From positions 1 to 36,306 of the forward strand of contig JAQWLZ010000033.1 of assembly GCA_029247025.1 (NCBI GenBank): a stretch of 36,306 nucleotides of DNA. The letters are read 5' to 3'. Positions 1 through 7,982 of this stretch are shown piece by piece. Source of the stretch: Alphaproteobacteria bacterium (GTDB taxonomy: Bacteria; Pseudomonadota; Alphaproteobacteria; TMED109). The first letter of the stretch is position 1, and every line of letters begins with the position of its first letter. The notes under the pieces were generated by a model. It was not told the DNA's origin and did not search any database. It saw only the letters and a program-made list of their open reading frames with translations. The position numbers and the translations under genes were made by a program.

Positions 1-216
1 AGTTGTTATTCTAGAACCTTCAGCGTCACCTAATTCTACTTGACAAGAACGCACTGCTTCACCATCTAGGTGCACAGTACATGCTCCACATAGTCCCATG
101 CCGCAGCCAAATTTAGTACCAGTTAAACGCAAATGTTCGCGAACAACCCATAGTAATCTTGTATCTGCTGGCGCATCAACTACATGTTTAAGTCCGTTGA
201 TATTCAATACAGCCAT
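1..216 (-). CDS. [2Fe-2S]-binding small subunit of a molybdenum hydroxylase (partial, C-terminus missing)
   Basis: The first 72 residues of a ferredoxin-like subunit of the xanthine dehydrogenase/CO dehydrogenase/isoquinoline oxidoreductase family; the gene runs off the left edge. The start is the ATG complementary to 214-216, preceded by a strong GGAGG. It shows the family's plant-type [2Fe-2S] loop C38-x4-C43-x2-C46 (CGMGLCGAC), followed by a fourth Cys at residue 58. The 'TGTKFGC' context before the first Cys is also typical. Such subunits pass electrons from a molybdopterin-containing large subunit, which should lie beyond the left edge. Aldehyde, isoquinoline or another N-heterocycle are possible substrates; the fragment cannot tell them apart. 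The SDR gene 188 bases upstream on the same strand could be cotranscribed, but the gap is large. Confidence 0.88.
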   Translation of the reverse strand, partial: MAVLNINGLKHVVDAPADTRLLWVVREHLRLTGTKFGCGMGLCGACTVHLDGEAVRSCQVELGDAEGSRITT

Positions 217-404
217 ATTACCTCCACTGTGTGAACGTTAAATTATAGGTATTAGAAAGAAACTGGCTACTAACCTAGACTATATATTAGTCATCCCTCC
301 CTAAATCCCCTCGTAAAGCTAAATTTAGCGCATAGTATAAGCCAGGGCAAGTACTTTTTTTATTTTATTTGACCGATATATATACAATAATATTACGAAA
401 TTTA
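217..404. other. Intergenic stretch between SDR gene and Fe-S subunit
   Basis: About 190 bases with no credible reading frame. It contains a 12-base perfect palindrome GCTAAATTTAGC (318-329) without a loop or adjacent T-run, so I do not call a terminator. A promoter for the Fe-S subunit gene may lie here, but I could not pick out convincing -35/-10 boxes. Confidence 0.4.
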
Positions 405-1166
405 TTAGACACACCTTCCACCATCTACCTCTAACATAACTCCTGTTATGAAGTCCGCTTCATCTGAGGCAAGATATAGGGCTGCATTCGCCATATCTCT
501 TGGTTTACATAAACGTCCTAATGGAACCGTAGATACAAACCTAGTATAAGATTCGTCTTTAAGACCATCACCCAAAAACCCATCTAGCATAGCAGTATCT
601 CCAGCAACTGGGCAAAGACCATTTACCCTTATATTATCTGGAGCTAACTCAAGTGATAAACCTTTAGTCATAGTAACTAATGATCCTTTTGTAGCATTGT
701 AAGCAGTCAAACCAGGTCTAGGCCTTATTGCTGCAGTTGATACAGTATTAATAATTACACCTGGTGACTTTTGTTTTCTAAAAATAGGCACTGAATGAAC
801 TGCTCCCAAATAAACTGATTTAACATTTATATTAAAAAGAGTATCAAATTCTTCTTCTGAAGTTTCTATTAATGGGGTTGGTCGCATGCCAATTGCAGCA
901 TTTTGAATTAAAATATCTAATTTTCCAAAAGCTTCACAGCTACGATCAATCATTTCTTTTGTTTGCTGACTATCTGAAACATCAACTCTGCAGGCAATAG
1001 CATTGCCACCATCTTTATTTATCTCAGAAGCTACTTTTTCAGCACCTTCAATATTGATATCTGCAACTAGAACATGAGCGCCCTCTTTTGCAAACCTTTT
1101 TACTATGCCTTTTCCAAAACCTGAAGCTCCTCCCGTAACTATTGCTACTTTATTTTTTAATCTCAT
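405..1166 (-). CDS. SDR-family NAD(P)-dependent oxidoreductase
   Basis: Classical short-chain dehydrogenase, 253 residues, the usual length. The Rossmann motif TGGASGFG is at 11-18. An Asp at 36 (VADI) at the end of beta-2 suggests NAD(H) over NADP(H). The NNAG motif appears as QNAA at 88-91, a mild deviation. The catalytic tetrad is visible as N114, S143, Y156 and K160 (YNATK). The C-terminus has the typical 'GVMLEVDGG'. The start has an AAGGGG ribosome site about nine bases upstream. Homologues are annotated as glucose 1-dehydrogenase or 3-oxoacyl reductase, but the SDR fold does not give the substrate. It is divergent from the exported protein at 1273, with about 106 bases of AT-rich spacer that must hold both promoters. 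Confidence 0.9.
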   Translation of the reverse strand: MRLKNKVAIVTGGASGFGKGIVKRFAKEGAHVLVADINIEGAEKVASEINKDGGNAIACRVDVSDSQQTKEMIDRSCEAFGKLDILIQNAAIGMRPTPLIETSEEEFDTLFNINVKSVYLGAVHSVPIFRKQKSPGVIINTVSTAAIRPRPGLTAYNATKGSLVTMTKGLSLELAPDNIRVNGLCPVAGDTAMLDGFLGDGLKDESYTRFVSTVPLGRLCKPRDMANAALYLASDEADFITGVMLEVDGGRCV

Positions 1167-1272
1167 TTCTAATTCCCCTTGCGCTAAAATTAATTATTTT
1201 TATTTATTGTTTTTATATAGTAAAAGTATTATTCCGATACAAATTATTTAAAAATAAAAGCAAAGATTAAAA

Positions 1273-1728
1273 ATGTTTACAATTATTAAATCGTCGATCG
1301 TCTCATCTATAATTTTACTTAGCTTCAATATTTCATATGCTAATAACTTGGACTGTAAAAATGAAGGAAATGATGTAGTATGCAACTATATTATCAGTAT
1401 TGAAAAAAATAATGCTTCTGACTTAGGAACATATAATATCAATATCAATATAATTAAAATAAAAGAGATACCGGGAATCTTTAATTCTGATATGTCAATT
1501 AATGCAGGGTTATGTAGTGAATCACTTGAAACAAGAGTTAAAGAAAAAATCCAAATTGCTCAATCTTTAAAAAACCAATCATATAATTTCCCACTTTATC
1601 TTCACAAAAAAAGGATAGTAGCTGACTTTTGTGTAGAGCTATTAATAGATAATTGTATTGACACTTGTGGTGACGTTATTAGTTTGGAAGCAATTCTTTC
1701 ACCTATTATGCAAATGCAACAAAGATAA
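1273..1728 (+). CDS. Small exported protein with six cysteines, function unknown
   Basis: 151 residues that I do not recognise. The N-terminus is a clear Sec signal: K6, a hydrophobic core to about residue 20, and likely cleavage after SYA (23). The mature part is about 128 residues with six Cys (28, 37, 81, 120, 128, 132), an even number that suits three disulfides in the periplasm. The middle is rich in Ile/Asn and looks beta-stranded. The gene lies 25 bases before the binding-protein gene of the Liv importer on the same strand, so it may be the first gene of that operon. That makes an accessory periplasmic role possible, but only by position. No lipobox is seen. Confidence 0.7.
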   Translation: MFTIIKSSIVSSIILLSFNISYANNLDCKNEGNDVVCNYIISIEKNNASDLGTYNININIIKIKEIPGIFNSDMSINAGLCSESLETRVKEKIQIAQSLKNQSYNFPLYLHKKRIVADFCVELLIDNCIDTCGDVISLEAILSPIMQMQQR

Positions 1729-1753
1729 AGATTTTTAAATATGGAGAATATAA

Positions 1754-3022
1754 ATGAAAAAAATAAATAAATACTCTAGAAGAAAATTTTTGAAAACCAC
1801 CTCAGCTGTTGCTGCGGCAATAACTATTAATTCTGGCTTTCCAGCTATATTACGAGCTGATAATAATATAAAAATTGGTGTACCAACAATATTATCTGGC
1901 AGGGTCGCTCAATTAGGAATATCAGTTAGTAATGCATTAAAGATGGCTGTAAATAATTTTAATAATGCAGGTGGACTGGATGGAAGAAATATAGAACTTA
2001 TAATTAGAGATAGTAGAGCAAAACCTGATGAGGCTGCTAGAGTATGTAGAAATTTTATTAATTCCGATAAAGTAGACGCTATTATTAATGCTGAAGCATC
2101 TGGCGCATCTTTTGCCGTGCAAGAAGTGGTAAGAGAAAGTGGAACTCTATGTCTTCACACAGTTTCCGAAACTTCTAGGTTAACTGCTGATCCTTCCATT
2201 AGAACATGGAATGCATTTAGATTTTCTAGACAAGGCATTCATGACGCTGTTGGGAGCGCAAGTTATGCAGCAACTGTTATCAAAGAAAAAGGATTAAAAA
2301 CATGGATGTCAGTAAACCCTGATTATGCATACGGAAGGGATAGTGATGATACTTTTTTTTGGGCTTTAGAAAAATTTGCTCCAGGTTTTAAAATACTTGG
2401 AAAGGGTTGGCCTAAAATATTCCAACCTGATTACACTGAAGTTATCACTCAAATTGCGAGAGAAAAGCCAGATGCAATTTATACAAGTTTATGGGGAGGA
2501 GATTTAGTTTCATTCATAGATCAAGCTGCGTTGTATGGAATATTTAAAAATACTCAGCTTTTTGCAATAAATCTCGCTGACTATACAACTATGAGCGCTG
2601 TTAAAAACCTGCCCGAAGGTTTACATTCAGCTACTAGATATGTAGCGGCTTGGCCTAATACGGAGAGCAATAGAAATTATGACAAATCTTATACAGATTT
2701 ATATGGTGATCACCCTACTAATTGGTCTTGGGAAGCATCAGTCGGAATCGACTATTTGATAAGTGCTATAAAAGAAATAGGTAGTACAGATAACAAAAAA
2801 ATTGCAGAATACATGAAAGGGAAGCAAAAAGAATCTTTTATGGGGGTTGGAGAAGGTAATACCGTAAAAATAAGAGAAAGTGATCAAACTATAGTAGACT
2901 ATTCAATAGGATGGGGCACTACTGTACAGCAAGACCCTTATATGAATAATATTCAAGCCGCTAACTGGAGTACAATAGAAGCACTTGAAAATGAATGGTT
3001 AACTGACAAAGGTTGGTTGTAA
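1754..3022 (+). CDS. ABC transporter substrate-binding protein, branched-chain amino acid/amide type (LivK-like), Tat-exported
   Basis: Periplasmic ligand-binding protein of the type-I periplasmic-binding fold (Peripla_BP_6 family), 422 residues, a usual length. The N-terminus carries a twin-arginine signal: S-R9-R10-K-F-L-K followed by an Ala-rich hydrophobic stretch, with probable cleavage near residue 35. The mature start 'IKIGVPTILSGRVAQLG' is the typical first strand and ligand loop. A GGAG site sits just before the ATG. The gene is directly followed by two permeases and two ATPases, forming a complete importer. Substrates of this family include leucine/isoleucine/valine, amides, urea and aromatic acids, so leucine is plausible but not proven. 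Tat rather than Sec export implies folding before export, common for this family in alphaproteobacteria. Confidence 0.93.
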   Translation: MKKINKYSRRKFLKTTSAVAAAITINSGFPAILRADNNIKIGVPTILSGRVAQLGISVSNALKMAVNNFNNAGGLDGRNIELIIRDSRAKPDEAARVCRNFINSDKVDAIINAEASGASFAVQEVVRESGTLCLHTVSETSRLTADPSIRTWNAFRFSRQGIHDAVGSASYAATVIKEKGLKTWMSVNPDYAYGRDSDDTFFWALEKFAPGFKILGKGWPKIFQPDYTEVITQIAREKPDAIYTSLWGGDLVSFIDQAALYGIFKNTQLFAINLADYTTMSAVKNLPEGLHSATRYVAAWPNTESNRNYDKSYTDLYGDHPTNWSWEASVGIDYLISAIKEIGSTDNKKIAEYMKGKQKESFMGVGEGNTVKIRESDQTIVDYSIGWGTTVQQDPYMNNIQAANWSTIEALENEWLTDKGWL

Positions 3023-3051
3023 AAAAATAATATTAATAAAAAGGCTATATC

Positions 3052-3954
3052 ATGGAAATTTTTGCTCTCTTTGATTGCATAATTACTCCAGCTTGTTTGA
3101 TTTCACAAACGGCTGGAGGACTTAAAATAGGAATGTTATTATTTTTAGTTGCATCCGGTTTAACTTTAGTATTTGGAGTGCTTGGTGTAATTAATTTTGC
3201 GCATGGCGCACTATATATGTTAGGAGCGTATTTTTCATGGCAAGTAATGTCTATAACAGGTCATTTTGGATTAGCTGTAATAAGCGGAGCAATTGGCGTT
3301 GGAATTTTTGGGCTAATATTTGAGAGACTGCTTATTAACAAAGTATATAATTCTGATCTACTTGTTCAAATACTGCTATGTTATTCTGTTATATTGATAC
3401 TAGATGACTTAGTTATGATCATCTGGGGCGATGAATTTTTATCAGGAATAGGAGTTCCTGAAGTTTTTCAAGTTCCTCCTCTATTTATTTTTGACGCAAT
3501 AATCCCACCTTTTCATATTGCAATTATTGTAATTAGTATGATTGTAGCTTTATTGCTTTGGATAATCATGACTAAAACTAAATTTGGAAAATTAGTAAGA
3601 GCAACTGCAGTTAACCCCAGAATGCTTGAAGCACTTGGTATAAATACAAACGTTATTAAAGCTGGAGTTTTTATGCTAGGAAGTTTTTTAGCAGGTTTAG
3701 GAGGAGCTCTTGCAGCTAGTCTTGGCAGTGTAGTTTCTGGTATGGGCAATTCTATAATAATTGAATCATTTATAGTTACGGTTATAGGCGGAATGGGATC
3801 AATAAGCGGCGCTTTTTTAGCCTCTATTATCATAGGAATGGCTCGATCTTTCGGTGCAGTAGCTATGCCATTATTCACAGATGGCATAATGTTTTTGATT
3901 ATGGTTCTTGTACTTGTAATGAAGCCTGAAGGCCTTATGGGAAAGAAAAAATAA
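3052..3954 (+). CDS. livH: Branched-chain amino acid ABC transporter permease (LivH-like)
   Basis: Integral membrane permease of 300 residues with about eight hydrophobic segments. It carries the LivH hallmarks: 'GVINFAHGALYMLGAY' near the N-terminus, the cytoplasmic coupling loop around 'GKLVRATAVNPRMLEALGIN', and 'GGMGSISGAFLAS' near the C-terminus. It pairs with the LivM-like permease that follows. The stop codon overlaps the next start by one base, so translation is probably coupled. The gene symbol is by family only; the substrate may be another amide or amino acid. Confidence 0.92.
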   Translation: MEIFALFDCIITPACLISQTAGGLKIGMLLFLVASGLTLVFGVLGVINFAHGALYMLGAYFSWQVMSITGHFGLAVISGAIGVGIFGLIFERLLINKVYNSDLLVQILLCYSVILILDDLVMIIWGDEFLSGIGVPEVFQVPPLFIFDAIIPPFHIAIIVISMIVALLLWIIMTKTKFGKLVRATAVNPRMLEALGINTNVIKAGVFMLGSFLAGLGGALAASLGSVVSGMGNSIIIESFIVTVIGGMGSISGAFLASIIIGMARSFGAVAMPLFTDGIMFLIMVLVLVMKPEGLMGKKK

Positions 3955-4928
3955 TGGGTTTTTTAAAAAAAGATAACTTTGAAAGAGACGCTTTTATTGG
4001 TCTAATTGTATGGATATTTTTACTTATATTTTACTTTGTTATTCCATCTCCAGGTATACATGATATTATTCAAAAAGTTTTTATACTAGGCCTTTTTGCA
4101 ATGTCTTTAAATATTTTGATAGGATATTTAGGTCTTGTAGCATTTGGTCATGCAACATTTTTTGCTGCTGGAGCATATACATTAGGATTATTCTTACAAT
4201 CAAGTATTGTAAATAACTTAGGAAGTCTATCTATTCCAGCTGCTATAATTTCTGCAATATTTATATCAACTGTATTAGCTGCATTTATTGGTGCTATTTG
4301 CATAAGACTTAAAGATATATACTTTTCATTTCTCACGCTAGCATTTCAAATGTTAATTTATAGTATTATTCTAGCTTTAGTTTCTATTACTGGAGGCGAT
4401 CAAGGTCTAATGGGAGGATTTCCCAAACCTCCATTCTTAGGAATAGATCTGGGTAAACCTTTTGATTTTTATGCATTTACTATTTTTATATCAATAATAA
4501 CTATAGTTTTGCTGAGGCAATTAATAGAATCTCCATTTGGTTATGGTTTAAGAATGATAAGAGATAATCCAGACAGGCCTGCAGCACTTGGTTTTAATAA
4601 CCAAAGACATAAACTAATTGCATTTATTATTGCAGGCTCAATAGCAGGACTTGCTGGCTCCCTCCAAGCGTTGCTCGATGTAGGTGCATATCCGGAATGG
4701 GCTTTTTGGGCTAAGTCTGCGGAACCTTTATTTATGATTCTACTTGGTGGAATGCATTCCTTTTTAGGTCCTCTTATGGGGGCATTTATATTTGAAATTT
4801 TAAATGATTTTGTAACAGCTAATACAAGATACTATGGATTAGTACTTGGATTAGTTATTTTAAGTTTTGTATTAGGTTTAAGAAGAGGGCTGTTAGATTG
4901 GCTTCTCATTAAATTTTATAGAAAGTAA
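3954..4928 (+). CDS. livM: Branched-chain amino acid ABC transporter permease (LivM-like)
   Basis: 324-residue membrane protein, the second half of the translocation pore. Family features are visible: 'YLGLVAFGHATFFAAGAYT' in the N-terminal third, the conserved coupling loop 'GYGLRMIRDNPDRPAALGFN', and 'ILLGGMHSFLGPLMGA' in the C-terminal third. The length is at the short end, without the N-terminal extension found in enterobacterial LivM. It overlaps livH by one base and is followed after six bases by the first ATPase gene, so the five importer genes read as one operon. Confidence 0.92.
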   Translation: MGFLKKDNFERDAFIGLIVWIFLLIFYFVIPSPGIHDIIQKVFILGLFAMSLNILIGYLGLVAFGHATFFAAGAYTLGLFLQSSIVNNLGSLSIPAAIISAIFISTVLAAFIGAICIRLKDIYFSFLTLAFQMLIYSIILALVSITGGDQGLMGGFPKPPFLGIDLGKPFDFYAFTIFISIITIVLLRQLIESPFGYGLRMIRDNPDRPAALGFNNQRHKLIAFIIAGSIAGLAGSLQALLDVGAYPEWAFWAKSAEPLFMILLGGMHSFLGPLMGAFIFEILNDFVTANTRYYGLVLGLVILSFVLGLRRGLLDWLLIKFYRK

Positions 4929-4934
4929 TATATT

Positions 4935-5678
4935 ATGTTAAAAATTAGTGGAATTAGTAAAAGCTTTGGAGGTATAAAAGCAACAGATAATGTTTCTATT
5001 GAGCTTAAACCTAATTCTATAAATGCTCTAATTGGCCCAAATGGTGCAGGTAAAACAACTATATTTAATTTAATTACAGGTAAAATTAGTGTTGACGACG
5101 GCGAAATATTTATAGGCAATAATAATATTACAAATTTAAAAGAAACAGAAATTACACATATCGGGATCGCTAGGGCATTCCAAATAACAAATATATTTTC
5201 TACTTTAAGCGTAAAAGAATCAATTAAAATGGCATTATTAGCAAAAATACATGGATTAAATAACATGTGGGATAGATTTTCTTCACATTCAGTTAATGAA
5301 GAAGCCAATAATATTGCTGAGCTTACTGGCTTAAAGAAAGTTTATAATACAATAAGTTCAGAATTAAGTCATGGAGATCAAAAACTATTAGATATAGCAT
5401 TAGCATTGGCACTTAAACCAAAAGTTTTATTATTAGATGAACCCACCGCTGGAATGGGTCCAGAGGAAAGATGGGAAATGATCAAGAGAATTAAAGAACT
5501 TTGGCAAAAAACTAAAATGACCGTTCTTTTTATAGAACATGATATGGATATCGTTTTTGATATAGCGCAAACTATTTTTGTATTACAACAAGGGTCTGTA
5601 ATTGCTAAAGGAACACCTAAAGAAATTAAAAAGAATCAAGATGTTATTAAGGCTTATCTTGGCGGAGGAAAAAAATAA
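4935..5678 (+). CDS. livG: Branched-chain amino acid ABC transporter ATP-binding protein (LivG-like)
   Basis: ABC ATPase of 247 residues. Walker A GPNGAGKTT is at 34-42. The signature motif is at 144-149 as LSHGDQ, where LSYGxQ is more usual in LivG. Walker B VLLLDEP is at 164-170, followed by the D-loop, and the switch His is H202 in 'FIEHDMDIVFDIA'. The 'PTAGMGPEE' context is characteristic of the LivG branch. It energises the two permeases together with LivF. The stop overlaps the livF start by one base. Confidence 0.93.
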   Translation: MLKISGISKSFGGIKATDNVSIELKPNSINALIGPNGAGKTTIFNLITGKISVDDGEIFIGNNNITNLKETEITHIGIARAFQITNIFSTLSVKESIKMALLAKIHGLNNMWDRFSSHSVNEEANNIAELTGLKKVYNTISSELSHGDQKLLDIALALALKPKVLLLDEPTAGMGPEERWEMIKRIKELWQKTKMTVLFIEHDMDIVFDIAQTIFVLQQGSVIAKGTPKEIKKNQDVIKAYLGGGKK

Positions 5679-6385
5679 TGGATTTATTAGAAACCAAAAG
5701 TATTAATGCTTTCTATGGGAATAGCCAAGTTCTTTTTGAAATGAATTTAAATATTAAAAAAAATAATATTATAGCTTTACTTGGAAGAAATGGTGCAGGG
5801 AAAAGCTCTACTTTCAAAGCCATTACAGGATTAATAAATGTTAAATCAGGCTCTATAAAACTTAAGGGCGAAGAGTTAATAAAACAATCTACAAGTAAAA
5901 GAGCTTTAGCTGGCATTGGTTATGTGCCAGAAGATAGACAAGTTTTTCCGGAACACACTGTTGAGGAAAATATTGAACTTGGAAAAAAAAAGAATTTAAA
6001 CGGCATAGATAATTGGCCAATTGATAAAATTTGGGAAACTTTTCCTATATTAGTAAAATTAAAGAATAGATTAGCTGGTCAACTTTCGGGAGGAGAACAA
6101 CAGATGCTATCCATAGCTAGAACTTTAGTTGGTAATCCAGAAATTCTTTTATTAGATGAACCATCTGAAGGCCTTGCTCCAATTATAGTTGAAGACATAG
6201 CTAAAATACTAGAAAATTTAAAGAAGCTTGGCGTAACTATTCTTTTAGCTGAGCAAAACATGCACTTTTGTATGGAAGTGGCCAAAGAAGCAATTATCAT
6301 AGATAAAGGTAAGGCTGTTTGGACTGGGTCTTTAAATGATTTACAAAAAGATACTAAAACAAGAGATAAATATTTAGCTATTTAA
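5678..6385 (+). CDS. livF: Branched-chain amino acid ABC transporter ATP-binding protein (LivF-like)
   Basis: ABC ATPase of 235 residues, the usual LivF length. Walker A GRNGAGKSS is at 36-44, the signature LSGGEQ at 136-141, and Walker B ILLLDEP at 156-162. 'DEPSEGLAP' and 'LLAEQNMHFCMEVA' are LivF-type motifs. Last gene of the importer operon. It converges with the VWA gene, with only six bases between the two stop codons, so the transcripts must terminate within or beyond the opposing gene. Confidence 0.93.
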   Translation: MDLLETKSINAFYGNSQVLFEMNLNIKKNNIIALLGRNGAGKSSTFKAITGLINVKSGSIKLKGEELIKQSTSKRALAGIGYVPEDRQVFPEHTVEENIELGKKKNLNGIDNWPIDKIWETFPILVKLKNRLAGQLSGGEQQMLSIARTLVGNPEILLLDEPSEGLAPIIVEDIAKILENLKKLGVTILLAEQNMHFCMEVAKEAIIIDKGKAVWTGSLNDLQKDTKTRDKYLAI

Positions 6386-6386
6386 T

Positions 6387-6408
6387 AAAAACTACCGAGA
6401 AAGTTTTT
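6387..6408. terminator. Weak candidate terminator at the livF/VWA convergence
   Basis: An AT-only 7-base inverted repeat (AAAAACT at 6387-6393, AGTTTTT at 6402-6408) with an 8-base loop spans the convergent stop codons and is followed by T residues on the plus strand. The stem has a single G-C pair, so it would be weak. Confidence 0.2.
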
Positions 6409-7570
6409 TCATAGCAGCTTCGATACCACTTAAATTTAATTCATACATTCTTTCATCAAATATTTCTCTTATCATTTTATTTGATGCAGAAGAATTCCAT
6501 ATTTTCTTATTTTCCGGGTTTAGCCAGGCTACTGAGTCAAAATGAGAAGTTATTCTATCTAACCATGTAGCCCCTGATTCTTCATTCCAATGTTCAATTG
6601 ACCCACCTGCATAAGCTACTTCATATGGGCTCATTGATGCATCACCTACAAATAACACTCTATAATCACTTCCATACTTTCTTATAATATCCCAAGTAGA
6701 AACTATATCCTCAGAAGAACGAGGATTATTTTTCCATAGAATTTCGTATGGGCAATTATGAAAATAAAAGTGCTCCAAATCTTTAAATTCACTTTTTGAT
6801 GCAGAAAATAATTCTTCGCAAGCTTCTATATAAGGGTCCATAGAACCTCCTACATCTAAAAATAATAATAACTTTACCCTATTTTTTCTTTCAGGCACCA
6901 TTTTGACGTCTAAATATCCGCCATTATTAGCTGTAGCAGATATTGTCCCATTTAGGTCAAATTCGTCGGGAGTGCCAGTTCGTGCAAAGTGTCTTAATCT
7001 TCTTACTGCTACTCTAATATCTCTAATACCTAATGTTTTTTTATCATCAAAATTTGTCCATAACCTTTTTTCCCAGACTTTTACAGCCTTGCCTTGTCTT
7101 TTACCTTCATTTCCAATTCTTATTCCTTCAGGATTATATCCTCCAGAACCAAATGGAGAAGTGCCACCTGTGCCTACCCATTTGTTTCCACCTTGATGTC
7201 TTTTCTTTTGCTCTTTAAGGCGTTCTTTTAAAGTTTCTAATAGCTTATCCCATCCACCTAAAGATTCTATTTTTTCTTTATCTTCTTTAGTAAGGTTTTT
7301 TTGTAGAGCATTTTTAACCCATTCTTCAGGAATATTATTTAGTATCTCTCCACCCTTTTTAAGTGCCCCCTCAAAAAACTCAGAAAAAGTTCTATCAAAT
7401 CTATCATAGTGTCTTTCATCTTTTACTAGTGATGCTCTTGCAAAATGATAAAATGAATTAGTATTAAGATTGGCAATACCCTTATCTAAGCCAGCTAAAA
7501 AATCTAAATACTCTCTGATTGATACTGGAACGCCTGCTTCTTTAAGCTGATGCAAAAAACTTATAAACAA
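6392..7570 (-). CDS. VWA domain protein of the CoxE-like family
   Basis: 392 residues. The N-terminal two-thirds is a helical CoxE-type region with a Gly-rich stretch around 126-150 ('GTGGTSPFG' then 'NPEGIRIG'), followed by a von Willebrand A domain from about residue 230. The metal-binding MIDAS loop reads DVGGSM at 239-244, that is D-x-G-x-S instead of the classical D-x-S-x-S. A later conserved Asp sits in 'FVGDASMSP' (about 310). There is no signal peptide, so it acts in the cytoplasm. Such proteins work with MoxR-type AAA+ ATPases in cofactor insertion or complex maturation. The MoxR partner is at 7983-8834 on the same strand, with a small exported protein between them. The client is unknown. 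Confidence 0.9.
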   Translation of the reverse strand: MFISFLHQLKEAGVPVSIREYLDFLAGLDKGIANLNTNSFYHFARASLVKDERHYDRFDRTFSEFFEGALKKGGEILNNIPEEWVKNALQKNLTKEDKEKIESLGGWDKLLETLKERLKEQKKRHQGGNKWVGTGGTSPFGSGGYNPEGIRIGNEGKRQGKAVKVWEKRLWTNFDDKKTLGIRDIRVAVRRLRHFARTGTPDEFDLNGTISATANNGGYLDVKMVPERKNRVKLLLFLDVGGSMDPYIEACEELFSASKSEFKDLEHFYFHNCPYEILWKNNPRSSEDIVSTWDIIRKYGSDYRVLFVGDASMSPYEVAYAGGSIEHWNEESGATWLDRITSHFDSVAWLNPENKKIWNSSASNKMIREIFDERMYELNLSGIEAAMKKLSR

Positions 7571-7584
7571 TAATTTTCCTATAT

Positions 7585-7965
7585 TTAGTCAGATCTTTTT
7601 ACTCTTTTTTCACAATCTTCAGGAAATTCCCAGCTTTCTATTTCAGGAGAACATTCTCCTGAAGTACCTTTAACCCTAAAGCAAGCATAAGTTACTAAAT
7701 CTACAGTAGCTGTTTTTTCATCAAACGAACATACATCTTTAACTTCGATATTCTGAATTAATGCTTCAACTTCATTAGTTTTAATACATCTTCCCCTTCT
7801 TGGGTCTACCCATTGCATTGAATGACCAACAATCATTGCTACAGGGTCTTTTCCAACATTTGTAACACATATTTCTTTTCCAAAAGCATTTGAAAAATAC
7901 CCAAAAAATACAATAGTAAATACAATCAATTTACTAAAAAAATTATAGTTAAAGTTATTACTCAT
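7585..7965 (-). CDS. Small exported six-Cys protein between MoxR and VWA genes, function unknown
   Basis: 126 residues, not recognised. The N-terminus has a Lys at 12 followed by a hydrophobic core (13-24) and probable cleavage near residue 28-29 (AFG). The mature part starts with 'EICVTNVGKDPVAMIVGHSMQW' and contains six Cys (33, 60, 79, 95, 105, 118), consistent with disulfides in the periplasm. The C-terminus is strongly charged (EKRVKRSD). The gene lies 17 bases after moxR and 14 bases before the VWA gene on the same strand, so the three are very probably cotranscribed. An exported protein inside a cytoplasmic chaperone-type pair is unexpected; it might be linked to the client complex. 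Reading frame confidence is high; function is unknown. Confidence 0.75.
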   Translation of the reverse strand: MSNNFNYNFFSKLIVFTIVFFGYFSNAFGKEICVTNVGKDPVAMIVGHSMQWVDPRRGRCIKTNEVEALIQNIEVKDVCSFDEKTATVDLVTYACFRVKGTSGECSPEIESWEFPEDCEKRVKRSD

Positions 7966-7982
7966 TATATTTACTCCTATTT

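Noticed and set aside
318-329. Perfect palindrome GCTAAATTTAGC as a terminator or operator
   Set aside because: No loop, no T-run after it in either useful direction, and AT-rich palindromes of this size are expected by chance here.
3513-3887. Minus-strand open frame of 124 codons within livH
   Set aside because: It is antisense to a well-supported permease with strong family motifs, has no ribosome site and no recognisable product. The same reasoning applies to the other open frames antisense to panels of real genes, such as those in livG, glyS and liuD.
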